A stretch of 64,000 nt of DNA, taken from VAXT01 sp963728535. Its GTDB lineage: Bacteria > Actinomycetota > Thermoleophilia > Gaiellales > Gaiellaceae. This document shows positions 44,259 to 52,624 of this stretch, piece by piece; position 1 is the first letter of the stretch; each line of letters begins with the position of its first letter. Made by a program: the position numbers and the translations under genes. Location of the stretch: positions 1,178,001 to 1,242,000 of the forward strand of contig CAVSKK010000001.1 of assembly GCA_963728535.1 (NCBI GenBank), given 5' to 3'. The notes beneath the pieces are model-generated. The model made no database searches, had not been told where the DNA came from, and saw only the letters and a program-made list of their open reading frames with translations.

Positions 44259-45282
44259 GGACGACAAGGTCATGAGGGAACTTCGCGAGGCCGCTCCGAC
44301 CGCGCCGGACAGCCTCCGCGAGCGCGTAGGCGCACTCCGGGAGCCGCAGCCAGGCCGTGCCTGGAGGCTGCGCCCTGCGCTCGTCGCGGCGACGGCAATC
44401 GTTGTGGCGATCGGCGTCAGTGCCGCCACGATCGGGGGGTTGACGGGATCGACGGCTCCGGCCCGGCAGAGTGCAAACGAGGCGCGTGGTACGAGCGACA
44501 ACGCCGTCACCCTTTCACCGGAAGCCTCTCGCCCAGGAGCCACGGCGGGTGGCCAGGCCCTCTCGAAGAACGGCCGGCTGTTTTCCGCCGACCGCGCCGC
44601 CAAGCTCGCTGCGCTGCCTCCGGGCGAACGGCTTCAGCGCTTCGACGTCTCCATGGGCCTCCGCGTGCGCGACCTCTCTCGCGCCACGCAGACGGCAGTG
44701 CGCGAGACCCGCCGGCTCGGCGGCTACGTCGCGGCGGCCGACTACCAGACTGGCAGGAACGTCGGCGACTCGAGCCTCAAGCTCCGCGTGCCCGTCGGCC
44801 GGCTCCAGCAGGCGATCGCACGCTTCAACGACCTCGGAACGCTCCTGTCGCAGCACATCGCGGTCGCCGACCTCCAAGCGCCCCTCGACCGGACCGAGAC
44901 ACGGATCACCGCGCTGCGGAAAGTCATTACCGAACTGGAGGCGAAAAGCTCCCTGACCCCAGCCGAGCAGTTCAAGCTCGACCGCGCCAAGCGGACCGTG
45001 CTGCGCCTCTCGCAGACCGCGACGAGACTCGTCCGCGAAGGAAGCTTCGCGCGGATCTCGCTCCGGCTGACAACCCGCCAAGCAGCGGCAAAAAGCGTGG
45101 AACCAGGCCGCTTCGACAACTTCCTAGGTGATGCCGGCGAGATTTTGGGTAAAGAAGCAATTGCAGTGCTCTACGCTCTTGTCATCGCCGGCCCGTTCCT
45201 GATCCTCGCGGCCCTTGCCCTGCTCGCCGAGCGAGCACGGCGCCGCCGCGCCGATCACCGGCTGCTCGGGGAGACCGGATGA
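44245..45282 (+). CDS. DUF4349 membrane protein, probable anti-sigma factor
   Basis: 345 residues. A short cytoplasmic N-terminus (1-43), a membrane helix (about 44-66), an extracytoplasmic DUF4349 domain (ALRVRDLSRATQTAVRETRRLGGYV; SLKLRVPVGRLQQAI; coiled region LRKVITELEAKSSLTPAEQ) and a second membrane helix near 305-327 with a basic tail. Overlap with the sigma gene and the short charged N-terminus suggest it sequesters that sigma factor and senses an envelope signal; this is inferred from context. Confidence 0.82.
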   Translation: MSETRDDKVMRELREAAPTAPDSLRERVGALREPQPGRAWRLRPALVAATAIVVAIGVSAATIGGLTGSTAPARQSANEARGTSDNAVTLSPEASRPGATAGGQALSKNGRLFSADRAAKLAALPPGERLQRFDVSMGLRVRDLSRATQTAVRETRRLGGYVAAADYQTGRNVGDSSLKLRVPVGRLQQAIARFNDLGTLLSQHIAVADLQAPLDRTETRITALRKVITELEAKSSLTPAEQFKLDRAKRTVLRLSQTATRLVREGSFARISLRLTTRQAAAKSVEPGRFDNFLGDAGEILGKEAIAVLYALVIAGPFLILAALALLAERARRRRADHRLLGETG

Positions 45283-45650
45283 AGCGAGCAATCGGGCTCG
45301 CCATCCTGGGCACGCTCGTGCTGGGCTGCGGCTCGGCCGGCGGCGGGACGGCAACCGGGGGCCTGAAGGGCCGCGTCATGCGTGGGCCGATCATGCCCGT
45401 CTGCCGCGTCGGCGTTCCCTGCGACGAGCCCGCACGAGGCGTGAAGCTCATCTTCACCCGCTCCGGCAAGGTGATCGGCCGCACGACGACGAACCAGAAG
45501 GGCTATTACCGCATCGCGCTCAAGTCCGGCCCGTACTCGGTCCGGACGGACCGCCGCGCCTACGAGAAGGTGCCCTCACCTTCGCGCGTCACCGTGCCGA
45601 GCGCCCGCTTCAAGCGCGTTGTCTTCCATATCGACACCGGAATCCGTTAG
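45279..45650 (+). CDS. Small lipoprotein with carboxypeptidase-regulatory-like fold
   Basis: 123 residues. Lipoprotein signal with lipobox LGC (LAILGTLVLGCGSAG). The mature part resembles a one-domain carboxypeptidase-regulatory/Ig-like sandwich (KLIFTRSGKVIGRTTTNQKGYYRIALKSGPYSV), with two Cys (MPVCRVGVPCDEP). ATG overlaps the DUF4349 stop by 4 bases, with a GGGGAGA site upstream. Likely part of the sigma/anti-sigma operon. Convergent overlap of 4 bases with leuS. Confidence 0.78.
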   Translation: MKRAIGLAILGTLVLGCGSAGGGTATGGLKGRVMRGPIMPVCRVGVPCDEPARGVKLIFTRSGKVIGRTTTNQKGYYRIALKSGPYSVRTDRRAYEKVPSPSRVTVPSARFKRVVFHIDTGIR

Positions 45651-48019
45651 CCAACAACCAGGTTGACGAGCTTCCCGGGGACGACGATCTCCTTGCGGAT
45701 CTCCTTGCCGTCCAGGAACTCCTGAACCCGCGCTGAGCCCTTCGCCTGCGCGACCAGCTCTTCCTCCGACGCACCTGCGGAGACCTCGACCCGGTCACGA
45801 ACACGCCCGTTCACCTGGATGACGAGCTCGAACGTTTCGCGCTCGAGCAGCGCCGGATCCGCCTCCGGCCAGGGATGGTCCCAGAGCCGCTCGCGCCCCA
45901 GCCGCGACCAAAGCTCCTCGGCGATGTGCGGCGCGTACGGCTGGATCAGCGTCACCGCGGTCTCGGCGGCGAAGCGCGCCGCCGGATCCTCCGGCGCGCG
46001 GCCCAGCTCGTTGACGAGCTCCATGACGGCTGCGATCGGCGTGTTGAACTGGAAGCGCCGGTCGATGTCGTCGGTCACGCGTGCGATCGTCCGATGTGCG
46101 GTGCGCGCGAGGTCGGTCGGCGCCGATGCGGCCTCCGGCGCGCGCTCGGCAACCTCGCTCACGATGCGCCACAGCCGCTTCAAGAACCGCGAGATCCCCT
46201 CGACACCCTCCTCCGTCCACTCCATGTCCTGATCGGCCGGGCCCATGAAGAGGATGTACAGCCGCACCGCGTCTGCGCCGTACATGTCCGCGAGCTCGCC
46301 GGGCCCGGTCACGTTCCCCTTCGACTTCGACATCTTCTTGCCGCCCTGGCGAACCCAGCCCTGGTGGAAGAGCCGCTGGAACGGCTCGCGGACGCTGACG
46401 AGCCCTTGCTCGTTCAGCACCTTCATGAAGAAGCGCGAGTAGAGCAGGTGGCCCCTCGCGTGATCGATCCCGCCGATGTACTGGTCGACCGGCATCCAGT
46501 AATCCACGATCCGGCCGTCGAACGGCGCCTGGTCGTTGTGCGGGTCGCAGTAGCGCAGGAAGTACCAGGACGAGTCGACGAAGGTGTCCATCGTGTCCGC
46601 CTCGCGCCGAGCGGGCTTGCCGCACTTCGGGCAGGGCACGTTCATCCACTCCTCGTTGGAAGCCAGAGGCGGCTTGCCCTTGGGCCGGTAATCCTCGAGC
46701 TCGGGCAGCACGACTGGCAGGTCTGCGTCCTGCACCGGCACGATCCCGTCGTCCTCGCAGTAGACGACAGGGATCGGGCAGCCCCAGTAGCGCTGACGCG
46801 ACATCGACCAGTCGCGTAGGCGGTAGCTGATGGCCGGTGCGCCGCGCCCCTGCTCGCGCAGCCACTCGACGATCTTCGCCTTGCCTTCGTCGACGGCGAG
46901 GCCCGTGAACTCACCGGAATCGACCAGGGCCTTCGCCTCCTCGTCGATCACGGGCCGCACGGGCAGGTCGTAGCGCTGCGCGAAGTCGAGGTCGCGCTCG
47001 TCGTGCGCGGGGACGGCCATGATCGCGCCCGTCCCGTAGTCCATCAGGACGTAGTCGGCGACCCACACCGGGATGCGCTCGTCGTTGACCGGGTTGGTCG
47101 CGTAGTAGCCGGTAAAGACGCCGTCCTTTTCCTTGGTCTGGCGCTCTGCGACCGACCGCATCGCCGCCTTCGCCACGTAGGAGCGAACCTCGTCGTTGCC
47201 GAGCTGCTCCACGAGCGCATGCTCCGGAGCAAGCACGAAGAAGGTCGCGCCGAACAAGGTGTCCGGTCGCGTCGTGAAGACCGGGATGTCGAGGTCCAGA
47301 TCCTCGACCCGGAAGAGCACGTCCGCGCCCTCCGAGCGGCCGATCCAGTTGCGCTGGATGGTCTTCGTCCGCTCGGGCCAATCCAGGAGCGCCAGATCGT
47401 CCAACAGCGCGTCGGCGTACGCCGTGATCTTGAAGAACCACTGCTCCACATTCCTCGCGACGACCTCGGTGCCACAGCGCTCGCACTTGCCGTCGATGAC
47501 GTACTCGTTCGCGACGACGGTCTGGTCCTTCGGGCACCAGTTGACGGGCGACTCCTTCCGGTAGGCGAGGCCCAACTCGAAGAACTTCAAGAACAGCCAC
47601 TGAGTCCAGCGGTAGTAGTCGGGCCGGTGGGCCGATTGCTCGCGGTCCCAGTCGATCGCCCAGCCGAGACGCTTCATCTCGGTCCGGATCCCCTCGATGT
47701 TCCGCTCGATGATCTCGCGCGGGTGACCTCCCTCGCGGATCGCAGCGTTCTCGGCCGGCAGGCCGAAGGCATCCCAGCCCATCGGGCGCATCACGGTCCA
47801 GCCTGTCCGCCGGCGGAAGTGGGTGAGGACGTCGCCCAGCGTGTAGTTGAGCACGTGCCCCATGTGCAGCGTTCCCGAGGGGTACGGGAGCATTTCCAGC
47901 ATGTAGAACTTCCGCTCGGGCGCCTCCCCGGGCTCGGGATTCAGGACGTAGAAGGCGCGCTCGGCCTCCCAGACCTCCTGCCACTTCGGTTCGATCGTTC
48001 CCGGTTCGTACCTGTCCAT
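45647..48019 (-). CDS. leuS: Leucyl-tRNA synthetase
   Basis: 790 residues, class Ia. The HIGH-type motif is PSGTLHMGHVLNY near residue 45 and the KMSKS loop is GGKMSKSKGNV; the CP1 editing domain contains TTRPDTLFG; the C-terminal anticodon region ends with the conserved VNGRVRDRV and GKLVNLVVG. ATG at 48019 has GGAGG 7 bases upstream. Its long leader carries a leucine-rich peptide and an intrinsic terminator. The larger open frame upstream is spurious. Confidence 0.96.
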   Translation of the reverse strand: MDRYEPGTIEPKWQEVWEAERAFYVLNPEPGEAPERKFYMLEMLPYPSGTLHMGHVLNYTLGDVLTHFRRRTGWTVMRPMGWDAFGLPAENAAIREGGHPREIIERNIEGIRTEMKRLGWAIDWDREQSAHRPDYYRWTQWLFLKFFELGLAYRKESPVNWCPKDQTVVANEYVIDGKCERCGTEVVARNVEQWFFKITAYADALLDDLALLDWPERTKTIQRNWIGRSEGADVLFRVEDLDLDIPVFTTRPDTLFGATFFVLAPEHALVEQLGNDEVRSYVAKAAMRSVAERQTKEKDGVFTGYYATNPVNDERIPVWVADYVLMDYGTGAIMAVPAHDERDLDFAQRYDLPVRPVIDEEAKALVDSGEFTGLAVDEGKAKIVEWLREQGRGAPAISYRLRDWSMSRQRYWGCPIPVVYCEDDGIVPVQDADLPVVLPELEDYRPKGKPPLASNEEWMNVPCPKCGKPARREADTMDTFVDSSWYFLRYCDPHNDQAPFDGRIVDYWMPVDQYIGGIDHARGHLLYSRFFMKVLNEQGLVSVREPFQRLFHQGWVRQGGKKMSKSKGNVTGPGELADMYGADAVRLYILFMGPADQDMEWTEEGVEGISRFLKRLWRIVSEVAERAPEAASAPTDLARTAHRTIARVTDDIDRRFQFNTPIAAVMELVNELGRAPEDPAARFAAETAVTLIQPYAPHIAEELWSRLGRERLWDHPWPEADPALLERETFELVIQVNGRVRDRVEVSAGASEEELVAQAKGSARVQEFLDGKEIRKEIVVPGKLVNLVVG

Positions 48020-48035
48020 TTCCGCCTCCGAGTAC

Positions 48036-48060
48036 AAAAAAGCCTCTCGTCGAGAGAGGC
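48036..48060 (-). terminator. Intrinsic terminator in the leuS leader (attenuator)
   Basis: On the minus strand a 7-bp stem (48054-48060 with 48042-48048), 5-base loop and six U (48036-48041) end 12 bases before the leuS GGAGG site, so a transcript stopped here never reaches leuS. A second G/C-rich hairpin lies upstream (48075-48089). Confidence 0.8.
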
Positions 48061-48102
48061 CAGGGGGAAGCTCGCGCGGCCGGGCCGCGTTGGCTTCCTG
48101 CG

Positions 48103-48123
48103 CTACAGAAGGAGCTCCTGCAT
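48103..48123 (-). CDS. Putative leuS leader peptide MQELLL
   Basis: ATG CAG GAG CTC CTT CTG TAG: six residues ending in three consecutive leucines, each by a different codon, then a stop, 84 bases before the leuS ATG. Between it and leuS are a G/C-rich hairpin and a U-tailed terminator. This is the layout of ribosome-mediated attenuation: scarce Leu-tRNA would stall the ribosome on the Leu codons and favour read-through. A TACGAT box 10 bases upstream implies it is translated from a near-leaderless 5' end. No homologue check was possible. Confidence 0.68.
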   Translation of the reverse strand: MQELLL

Positions 48124-48132
48124 TGCCCGTCG

Positions 48133-48138
48133 ATCGTA
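48133..48138 (-). promoter_or_regulatory. Putative leuS promoter -10 box (TACGAT)
   Basis: TACGAT predicts transcription start near 48126, three bases before the leader-peptide ATG at 48123. Confidence 0.45.
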
Positions 48139-48160
48139 CCAAGCTGGAACAATCCGCGCC

Positions 48161-48550
48161 ATGAGCGATTACAAGATCGTCAACTTGAGAGAGGTCGAGG
48201 ACCAGGCCCCGAACTTCGGGCTCTCGCCCGACCTCGAGGCGCGGTTTGCCCGCGTCGCACTCGATGCCGAGCTGGTCGGGCTGACCTATCAGCGGCTCGC
48301 GCCGAACTTCCAGGTCCCGTGGGGCCACACGCACAAGACGCAGGAAGAGGTGTTCCTCGTCATCAGCGGCAGCATGAAAGTGAAGGTGAACGACGAGATC
48401 AAAGAGCTCGGCCCATGGGATGCGATCCGGGTCGCAAACACGACGCCGCGCGGGTTCGAGGCCGGCCCCGAGGGCGTCGAGTTCATCGCGATCGGCGCGC
48501 CGGGCGGCCCTGGCGACGCCGAGAATATCGAGGGCTTCTGGGAGCAGTAG
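48161..48550 (+). CDS. Cupin-domain protein
   Basis: 129 residues, a single cupin barrel. Motif 1 is WGHTHKTQEEVFLVISG with two His and a Glu for metal, motif 2 is GPWDAIRVANTTPRGF, which lacks the usual second-motif His. It resembles small stand-alone cupins of unknown substrate. ATG at 48161 without clear Shine-Dalgarno, 37 bases from the divergent leader peptide of leuS. Confidence 0.82.
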   Translation: MSDYKIVNLREVEDQAPNFGLSPDLEARFARVALDAELVGLTYQRLAPNFQVPWGHTHKTQEEVFLVISGSMKVKVNDEIKELGPWDAIRVANTTPRGFEAGPEGVEFIAIGAPGGPGDAENIEGFWEQ

Positions 48551-48601
48551 AAACAGACTGGCCGAGGCAGGGTCAGCTGTGCCCTGGATTCCGTCAGGGT
48601 T

Positions 48602-48619
48602 TAGAGTCGCGCGAACTCT
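48602..48619 (+). promoter_or_regulatory. Possible promoter with inverted repeat before the 94-residue protein gene
   Basis: TAGAGT (48602-48607) is a possible -10 box overlapping an inverted repeat AGAGT, 7 bases, ACTCT (48603-48619) in the 85-base gap. The ribosome site AAGGAGG follows. Confidence 0.3.
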
Positions 48620-48635
48620 CGACAAGGAGGCATTC

Positions 48636-48920
48636 ATGGCGCTCGCACGAGTCGTGTCCTTTGATGGCGTAAACAGTGAACGGATGGCGGAGATGCAGAG
48701 CGAGATGGAGAGCAGCGAGCGCCCGGATGACGTGCCGGCCAAGGAGATTGTGGTTCTTCACGACCCGGAAGCCGAGAAGTCGCTTGTGATCGTCTTCTTT
48801 GAGACCGACGAGGACTACAAGCGTGGCGACGAGGCACTCAACGCGATGCCAGTGGGCGACACTCCCGGCACGCGCACTTCGGTTGCAAAATATGAAGTCG
48901 CATTCCGGATGGCCGACTAG
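48636..48920 (+). CDS. Small protein of unknown function (ABM/antibiotic monooxygenase-like size)
   Basis: 94 residues: MALARVVSFDGVNSERM, then a helix, KEIVVLHDPEAEKSLVIVFFETDEDYKRGDEALNAM, then TRTSVAKYEVAFRM. The alternation of strands and helices with a final YEVA strand is like a dimeric alpha/beta-barrel (ferredoxin-like) protein, but there are no catalytic residues to point at. ATG has AAGGAGG 6 bases upstream, so it should be well translated. Confidence 0.75.
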   Translation: MALARVVSFDGVNSERMAEMQSEMESSERPDDVPAKEIVVLHDPEAEKSLVIVFFETDEDYKRGDEALNAMPVGDTPGTRTSVAKYEVAFRMAD

Positions 48921-48935
48921 GCCGGCCAAGTCAGG

Positions 48936-49424
48936 CTACGCCTTGCGAGGCAGCCACCTGGACACCCGGTTGCAGTAGTCCTCGTAGTCGGCGCCGAACC
49001 GGCGACGGAGACCAGGCTCCTCCTCGAAGACGACGAAGAGGTGGAACAAGAGCCACGCCGCTGCGGCCCAGGCGAAGAGAATCTCTCGGCCCAGGAGAAG
49101 TGCCTGACCGACGATCAGGGCGAGCACGCCCACGTACATCGGGTTTCGCATGACCCGGTACGACCCGCGGGCGACGAACTGTTCGGGCGGTGCCCAGGGC
49201 GCGGGCGTGCCGCGGCCCTGCAGCGCGAAGCGGGTCGTCGTTTCGAGGACGAGGGCCGCGCCGAGCGCGAGGAGAGCCACACCGAGAATCCGAAGCGCGA
49301 CAGACTGATCGTCCGCGTGCCAGCCCGTCAGTAGCCAGGGCACGAGGACCGCCACGAGCGTCGGCCCGCCGAGGAACACGAAGCCCACTGCGCCCGCCGA
49401 GGCCCGTAGCCTCGACCTGACCAC
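48936..49424 (-). CDS. Isoprenylcysteine carboxyl methyltransferase (ICMT)-family membrane protein
   Basis: 162 residues with about four membrane helices. The C-terminal half has the ICMT/PEMT signature: GSYRVMRNPMYVG, then EEEPGLRRRFGADYEDYCNRVSRWLP, which bind SAM at the membrane face. The methyl acceptor is unknown; bacterial members act on lipids or small thiols. Start is GTG at 49424, three bases after a 164-bp palindromic element that fills the upstream gap. Confidence 0.85.
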   Translation of the reverse strand: MVRSRLRASAGAVGFVFLGGPTLVAVLVPWLLTGWHADDQSVALRILGVALLALGAALVLETTTRFALQGRGTPAPWAPPEQFVARGSYRVMRNPMYVGVLALIVGQALLLGREILFAWAAAAWLLFHLFVVFEEEPGLRRRFGADYEDYCNRVSRWLPRKA

Positions 49425-49426
49425 TT

Positions 49427-49590
49427 AGTGCCCCTCCCAGCAATACATGCCGGCCCCTGGCTCGCGATCACGCGGCGCCAGAGTCCACCCTCGCCCTTAC
49501 CAAGGCTGCAAGCCTTGGCCGCGGTCGAGTGCGGCCTCTGGCTTGGTGCTCGCGACCCAGGAGCTCGGCGGCATTACTGGAAGGGGCACT
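49427..49590. repeat. 164-bp imperfect palindrome (candidate MITE or structured RNA)
   Basis: The element fills the space between the iminopeptidase-like stop and the ICMT start. Its ends pair over 18 bases with 16 identities, then GCCG/CGGC, then 19 bases with 16 identities, then GCCAGAG/CTCTGGC, and the centre is an 8-bp hairpin (CCAAGGCT, loop, AGCCTTGG). The outer repeat GTGCCCC is flanked by TA on both sides, as a TA target duplication would be. No second copy is in this window. It could be a miniature inverted-repeat element, a long terminator, or an RNA rod. Confidence 0.65.
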
Positions 49591-50831
49591 ACGCGCGGCC
49601 CTGGATCAGGTCGAGCAGCCGCCCGAGGACGCGGCCTCCTTCCTGGCGCAGCCCGTCGTGCTCGTACTCGTTCGTCAGCCACGGACGCAGGCCGCGGATG
49701 GAGGCGGCGGTCTCCTCGGAGAACGCACGTGGGACGTACATGTCCTCTGCGTAGATGACGGCCGCGGCCGGCACGCTGTTCTCGCTCAGGCGCTCGACGT
49801 CGTAGAGCTCGGGCCATTCGTGCTCGGCGAGGATCTCGGCCGCACCGGCCAGAGGGCGAAGCTCGCCGTACTCCTCGAACATCCAGGGATAGAGGTGCTC
49901 TCCGGTGAGCAGCGTCGGATCGTCCCGGAACTCGTCCGGGAAGAGGCGATTGGCCGACCAGCGAGTCGCCGCGCCGGACGCGTAGCACGCCTCGTGGATG
50001 ACGGCGTAGATCGGGTTCCGGGAGAACGGGTCGGCCGCCTCGATGTCGTGCAGGAACGCGCGCGAGCCGAACGGCAGCTCGACGATGTAGTGCAGGCGCT
50101 CGAAGCCGTCGGCCATCCCGAGCAGCTGTCCGAGCTGGCGGAAGCGCCTCTGCGTCAGGCGGTCGCCGGCCGGGAGCCGGACCTCGTCCGCCTCGAGCCG
50201 CCCGAGGATGTCCACGACTCGCTCCTTGTCTTCGGGATACCGCTCGTAGTAGGCGCGGGTCTTCGCCGCTGCGCGCTCGTAGGTCGCCCGGTAGACGTCG
50301 TCCGGGTGCCGCTCGAGCGGCGGGAGCCCGCCCGTCAAGAAGCGCCGCGGCGAGGCCTTCCGGTGCCTGCGAGAGGTAGTTGACGACGCAGAAGCCGCCG
50401 AAGCTCTGCCCCAGCACTGTCCAGGGCTCGGCGCCGAGCTGGTGGCGGATCAGCTCGGCGTCGCGCACGATCGAGTCGGCACGGAAGTGCGTCAGGTACT
50501 CGGCCTGCTCCTCGGGGCTCAGCCCATCGAGGTCGCCAACCGGGGTCGAGCGGCCGGTGCCGCGCTGGTCGAGGAACAGCACGCGGTAGTCCTCGAGCGC
50601 ACGTGCGAGCCAGGTCTTGTCGACGAGCTGGAGCGGGCGCGGCGACTCGCTTCCCGGCCCGCCCTGGAAGAAGACGAGCCACGGCAGCTCGTCGCTTTCC
50701 TTCTCGGGCAAGACGACCTCGCGCGCGAAGACGGTCAGCTTGCCGCGTTCCGGGCTCGCGTGGTCGAGCGGCAAGTCGAACTCGTGCTCGCCGAAGACGA
50801 GGTAAGGCGCACGGTGGGTTGCGACGCGCAC
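49589..50831 (-). pseudogene. Proline iminopeptidase-like alpha/beta hydrolase, frameshifted
   Basis: A full-length (about 414-residue) hydrolase split by one extra base near 50337-50350. Before the break: oxyanion loop FQGGPGSESPRP, DQRGTGRST and nucleophile elbow GQSFGGFCVVNYLSQAPEGL. After it, in the next frame: TGGLPPLERHPDDVYRATYE to the end, with SRNPIYAVIHE. The span of 1243 bases is 3n+1. It resembles actinobacterial peptidase S33 proteins. GTG at 50831 is 7 bases from a CATAAT box (50838-50843), suggesting a leaderless transcript. Confidence 0.86.
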
Positions 50832-50864
50832 GTCGCGATTATGTACAGGCGCGGAGCGAGGCTG

Positions 50865-52565
50865 TTACCGGCAGCCGGCGATGCGGCGAGGCAGCGTCAT
50901 GCGGCGCGAGTCGTTGAGCGTCACGAGCGCCTCCAGGAGTGAGCCGCCCCGGCGGGCCATGCGCTTCGGGACGACGGCCGTGAACGGGGCACGCCGGTCG
51001 CGCTTGAGCAGGCGCCCGTCGAGATAGAAGCCGGTGTTCGAGATGCGCCGGTGCGAAGGGCCGCCGACGGCGACGAGGACTCGCGAGCGCCGGCAGTTCC
51101 GGCCTCGCCGGGACCGCGCCCGCAGGATGAGCTCCGGGCCCTGGCGGCACACTGGGCCGGCGCACGCTCGCAGGCGGGCGAGGCGGCGCGCAAGGTCGGC
51201 CTGCGTCCGGATGTAGCGCGGATCTAGGTGCAGGCTCGTGAGCTCGTCTGGGTCGCGCGCGAGGTCGTACAGCTCCCGCTCTCCGCCCACGTATTCGGCG
51301 TAGAGCCAGTTCGGCGTGCGAATGGCAGCGTAGTTCGGAGTCTCGAGCAGAAGGTCGCGCCCCGAGTAGTGCCGCGGGTCGGTGGCGAACGGCAGCAGCG
51401 AGCGGCCGTCCAGGATCCGACTCGGCTGCGCATGCGTCGCGGCGACGATCGTCGGCGCGAGGTCGATGTTGGAGACGAACTGGCTCCGATGCTGTCCCGC
51501 GGGGATGTTCGGCCCGCGGATGATCAGCGGCACGCGGATCGAAGGCTCGTACAGCAGCACCTTGCCGTTGGGCACGCGGTGCTCGCCGTGGAGGAACCCG
51601 TTGTCCGAGGTGAAGATGATGTACGTCTTGTCGAGCTCGCCGGTCGCCGCCAGCCGGTTGACGATCTGCCCGACGGCGTCGTCGACCGCGAGCAGCGACT
51701 CGAGCCGCTGCTGGTAGTTCTCGCGAACCGCGGCGACCTTCGCAGCGCTCATCAGCGGGCGGTTGCGGATGCCGGCCGGCTTGTCGGAGACGTCTGCCTC
51801 GTTGAAGGAGAGCGGGATCGGAAGCGCCTGCGTCGCGAAGAGATTGCGGTGGCGCGGCGCTGGCGACGGCGTCGCCTGGCCACTCGGATCGTCCGGGTCG
51901 CGCGGCCCGCCGCTATGCGGTGCGAGGAAGGCGACCCAGAGGAAGAACGGCCGCGGGTCGAGCGCCTGGCGCCCGATGATGTCGACCGCCTTCCGCGCCT
52001 CGACGTCGGTCTTGTAGTTGGCTGCGCTGTTGTCGTACGTGACGAGCTTTCCGTTTTCGTTGAACTGGTAGCCGCGGAAGCGGTACGTCGAGGGATCGGG
52101 AGTGCCGTACCACTCGCCCCAACCCGGCGGGATCTCCGTCTTGCTCCGGGTGCCGTATCCGTTCAGGTACTTGCCGAGGTGGATCGTCTGGTAGCCCGCG
52201 CGCTGAAGCCACACGGGAAGCGTGTTCGTGCTGTCGAGCTTGTAGTACCCGCCGTTCGGCGCTGCGTTGCCCCAGACGCCGTGGTTGTGCGCGTATTGCC
52301 CGGTGAGGAACGTCGCGCGCGACGGGCAGCAGAGCGGGTACGAGGCGAAGCTCGAGTCGAAGGTGACTCCCTGATCGGCGAGCAGGGTCTTGACGTTCGG
52401 CATCACCCGCATCGACTCGACCGTCTGGTCGTCGGTCATCAGCACGATGACGTTCGGACGGGTCACGGGCGACGCGCTCTGGGCGTCGCCCGCGAGCCCA
52501 GCGATGGCGACGATCCCTGCGGCTAGAGCCGCCATCACAGTCCACCGAGTCGAGACTGCCATCAA
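50865..52565 (-). CDS. Secreted sulfatase
   Basis: 566 residues with a signal peptide (TVMAALAAGIVAIAGLAGDAQS). Type I sulfatases need formylglycine made from the Cys of CxPSR; here Cys79-Cys80-Pro-Ser-Arg fits. Metal and active-site segments: NVIVLMTDDQT, HLGKYLNGYG, FTSDNGFLHGEHRV. The last 110 residues (from RACAGPVCRQG) are a basic extension outside the core. No formylglycine-generating enzyme is in the window. TTG at 52565 has AGGAGA 8 bases upstream; ATG at 52562 is the alternative. Confidence 0.9.
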   Translation of the reverse strand: MMAVSTRWTVMAALAAGIVAIAGLAGDAQSASPVTRPNVIVLMTDDQTVESMRVMPNVKTLLADQGVTFDSSFASYPLCCPSRATFLTGQYAHNHGVWGNAAPNGGYYKLDSTNTLPVWLQRAGYQTIHLGKYLNGYGTRSKTEIPPGWGEWYGTPDPSTYRFRGYQFNENGKLVTYDNSAANYKTDVEARKAVDIIGRQALDPRPFFLWVAFLAPHSGGPRDPDDPSGQATPSPAPRHRNLFATQALPIPLSFNEADVSDKPAGIRNRPLMSAAKVAAVRENYQQRLESLLAVDDAVGQIVNRLAATGELDKTYIIFTSDNGFLHGEHRVPNGKVLLYEPSIRVPLIIRGPNIPAGQHRSQFVSNIDLAPTIVAATHAQPSRILDGRSLLPFATDPRHYSGRDLLLETPNYAAIRTPNWLYAEYVGGERELYDLARDPDELTSLHLDPRYIRTQADLARRLARLRACAGPVCRQGPELILRARSRRGRNCRRSRVLVAVGGPSHRRISNTGFYLDGRLLKRDRRAPFTAVVPKRMARRGGSLLEALVTLNDSRRMTLPRRIAGCR

Positions 52566-52624
52566 GGTGAGTCTCTCCTGGCGTCGTGAGCACTTTGTAA
52601 AGACGCAGTGAAGGTTTCGTACGA

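Noticed and set aside
48061..48160. T-box riboswitch before leuS
   Set aside because: No T-box sequence or specifier stem is visible; a leucine leader peptide explains the layout better.
49427..49590. 6S RNA or tRNA identity for the palindrome
   Set aside because: No central promoter-like bubble and no cloverleaf; the two arms simply mirror each other.
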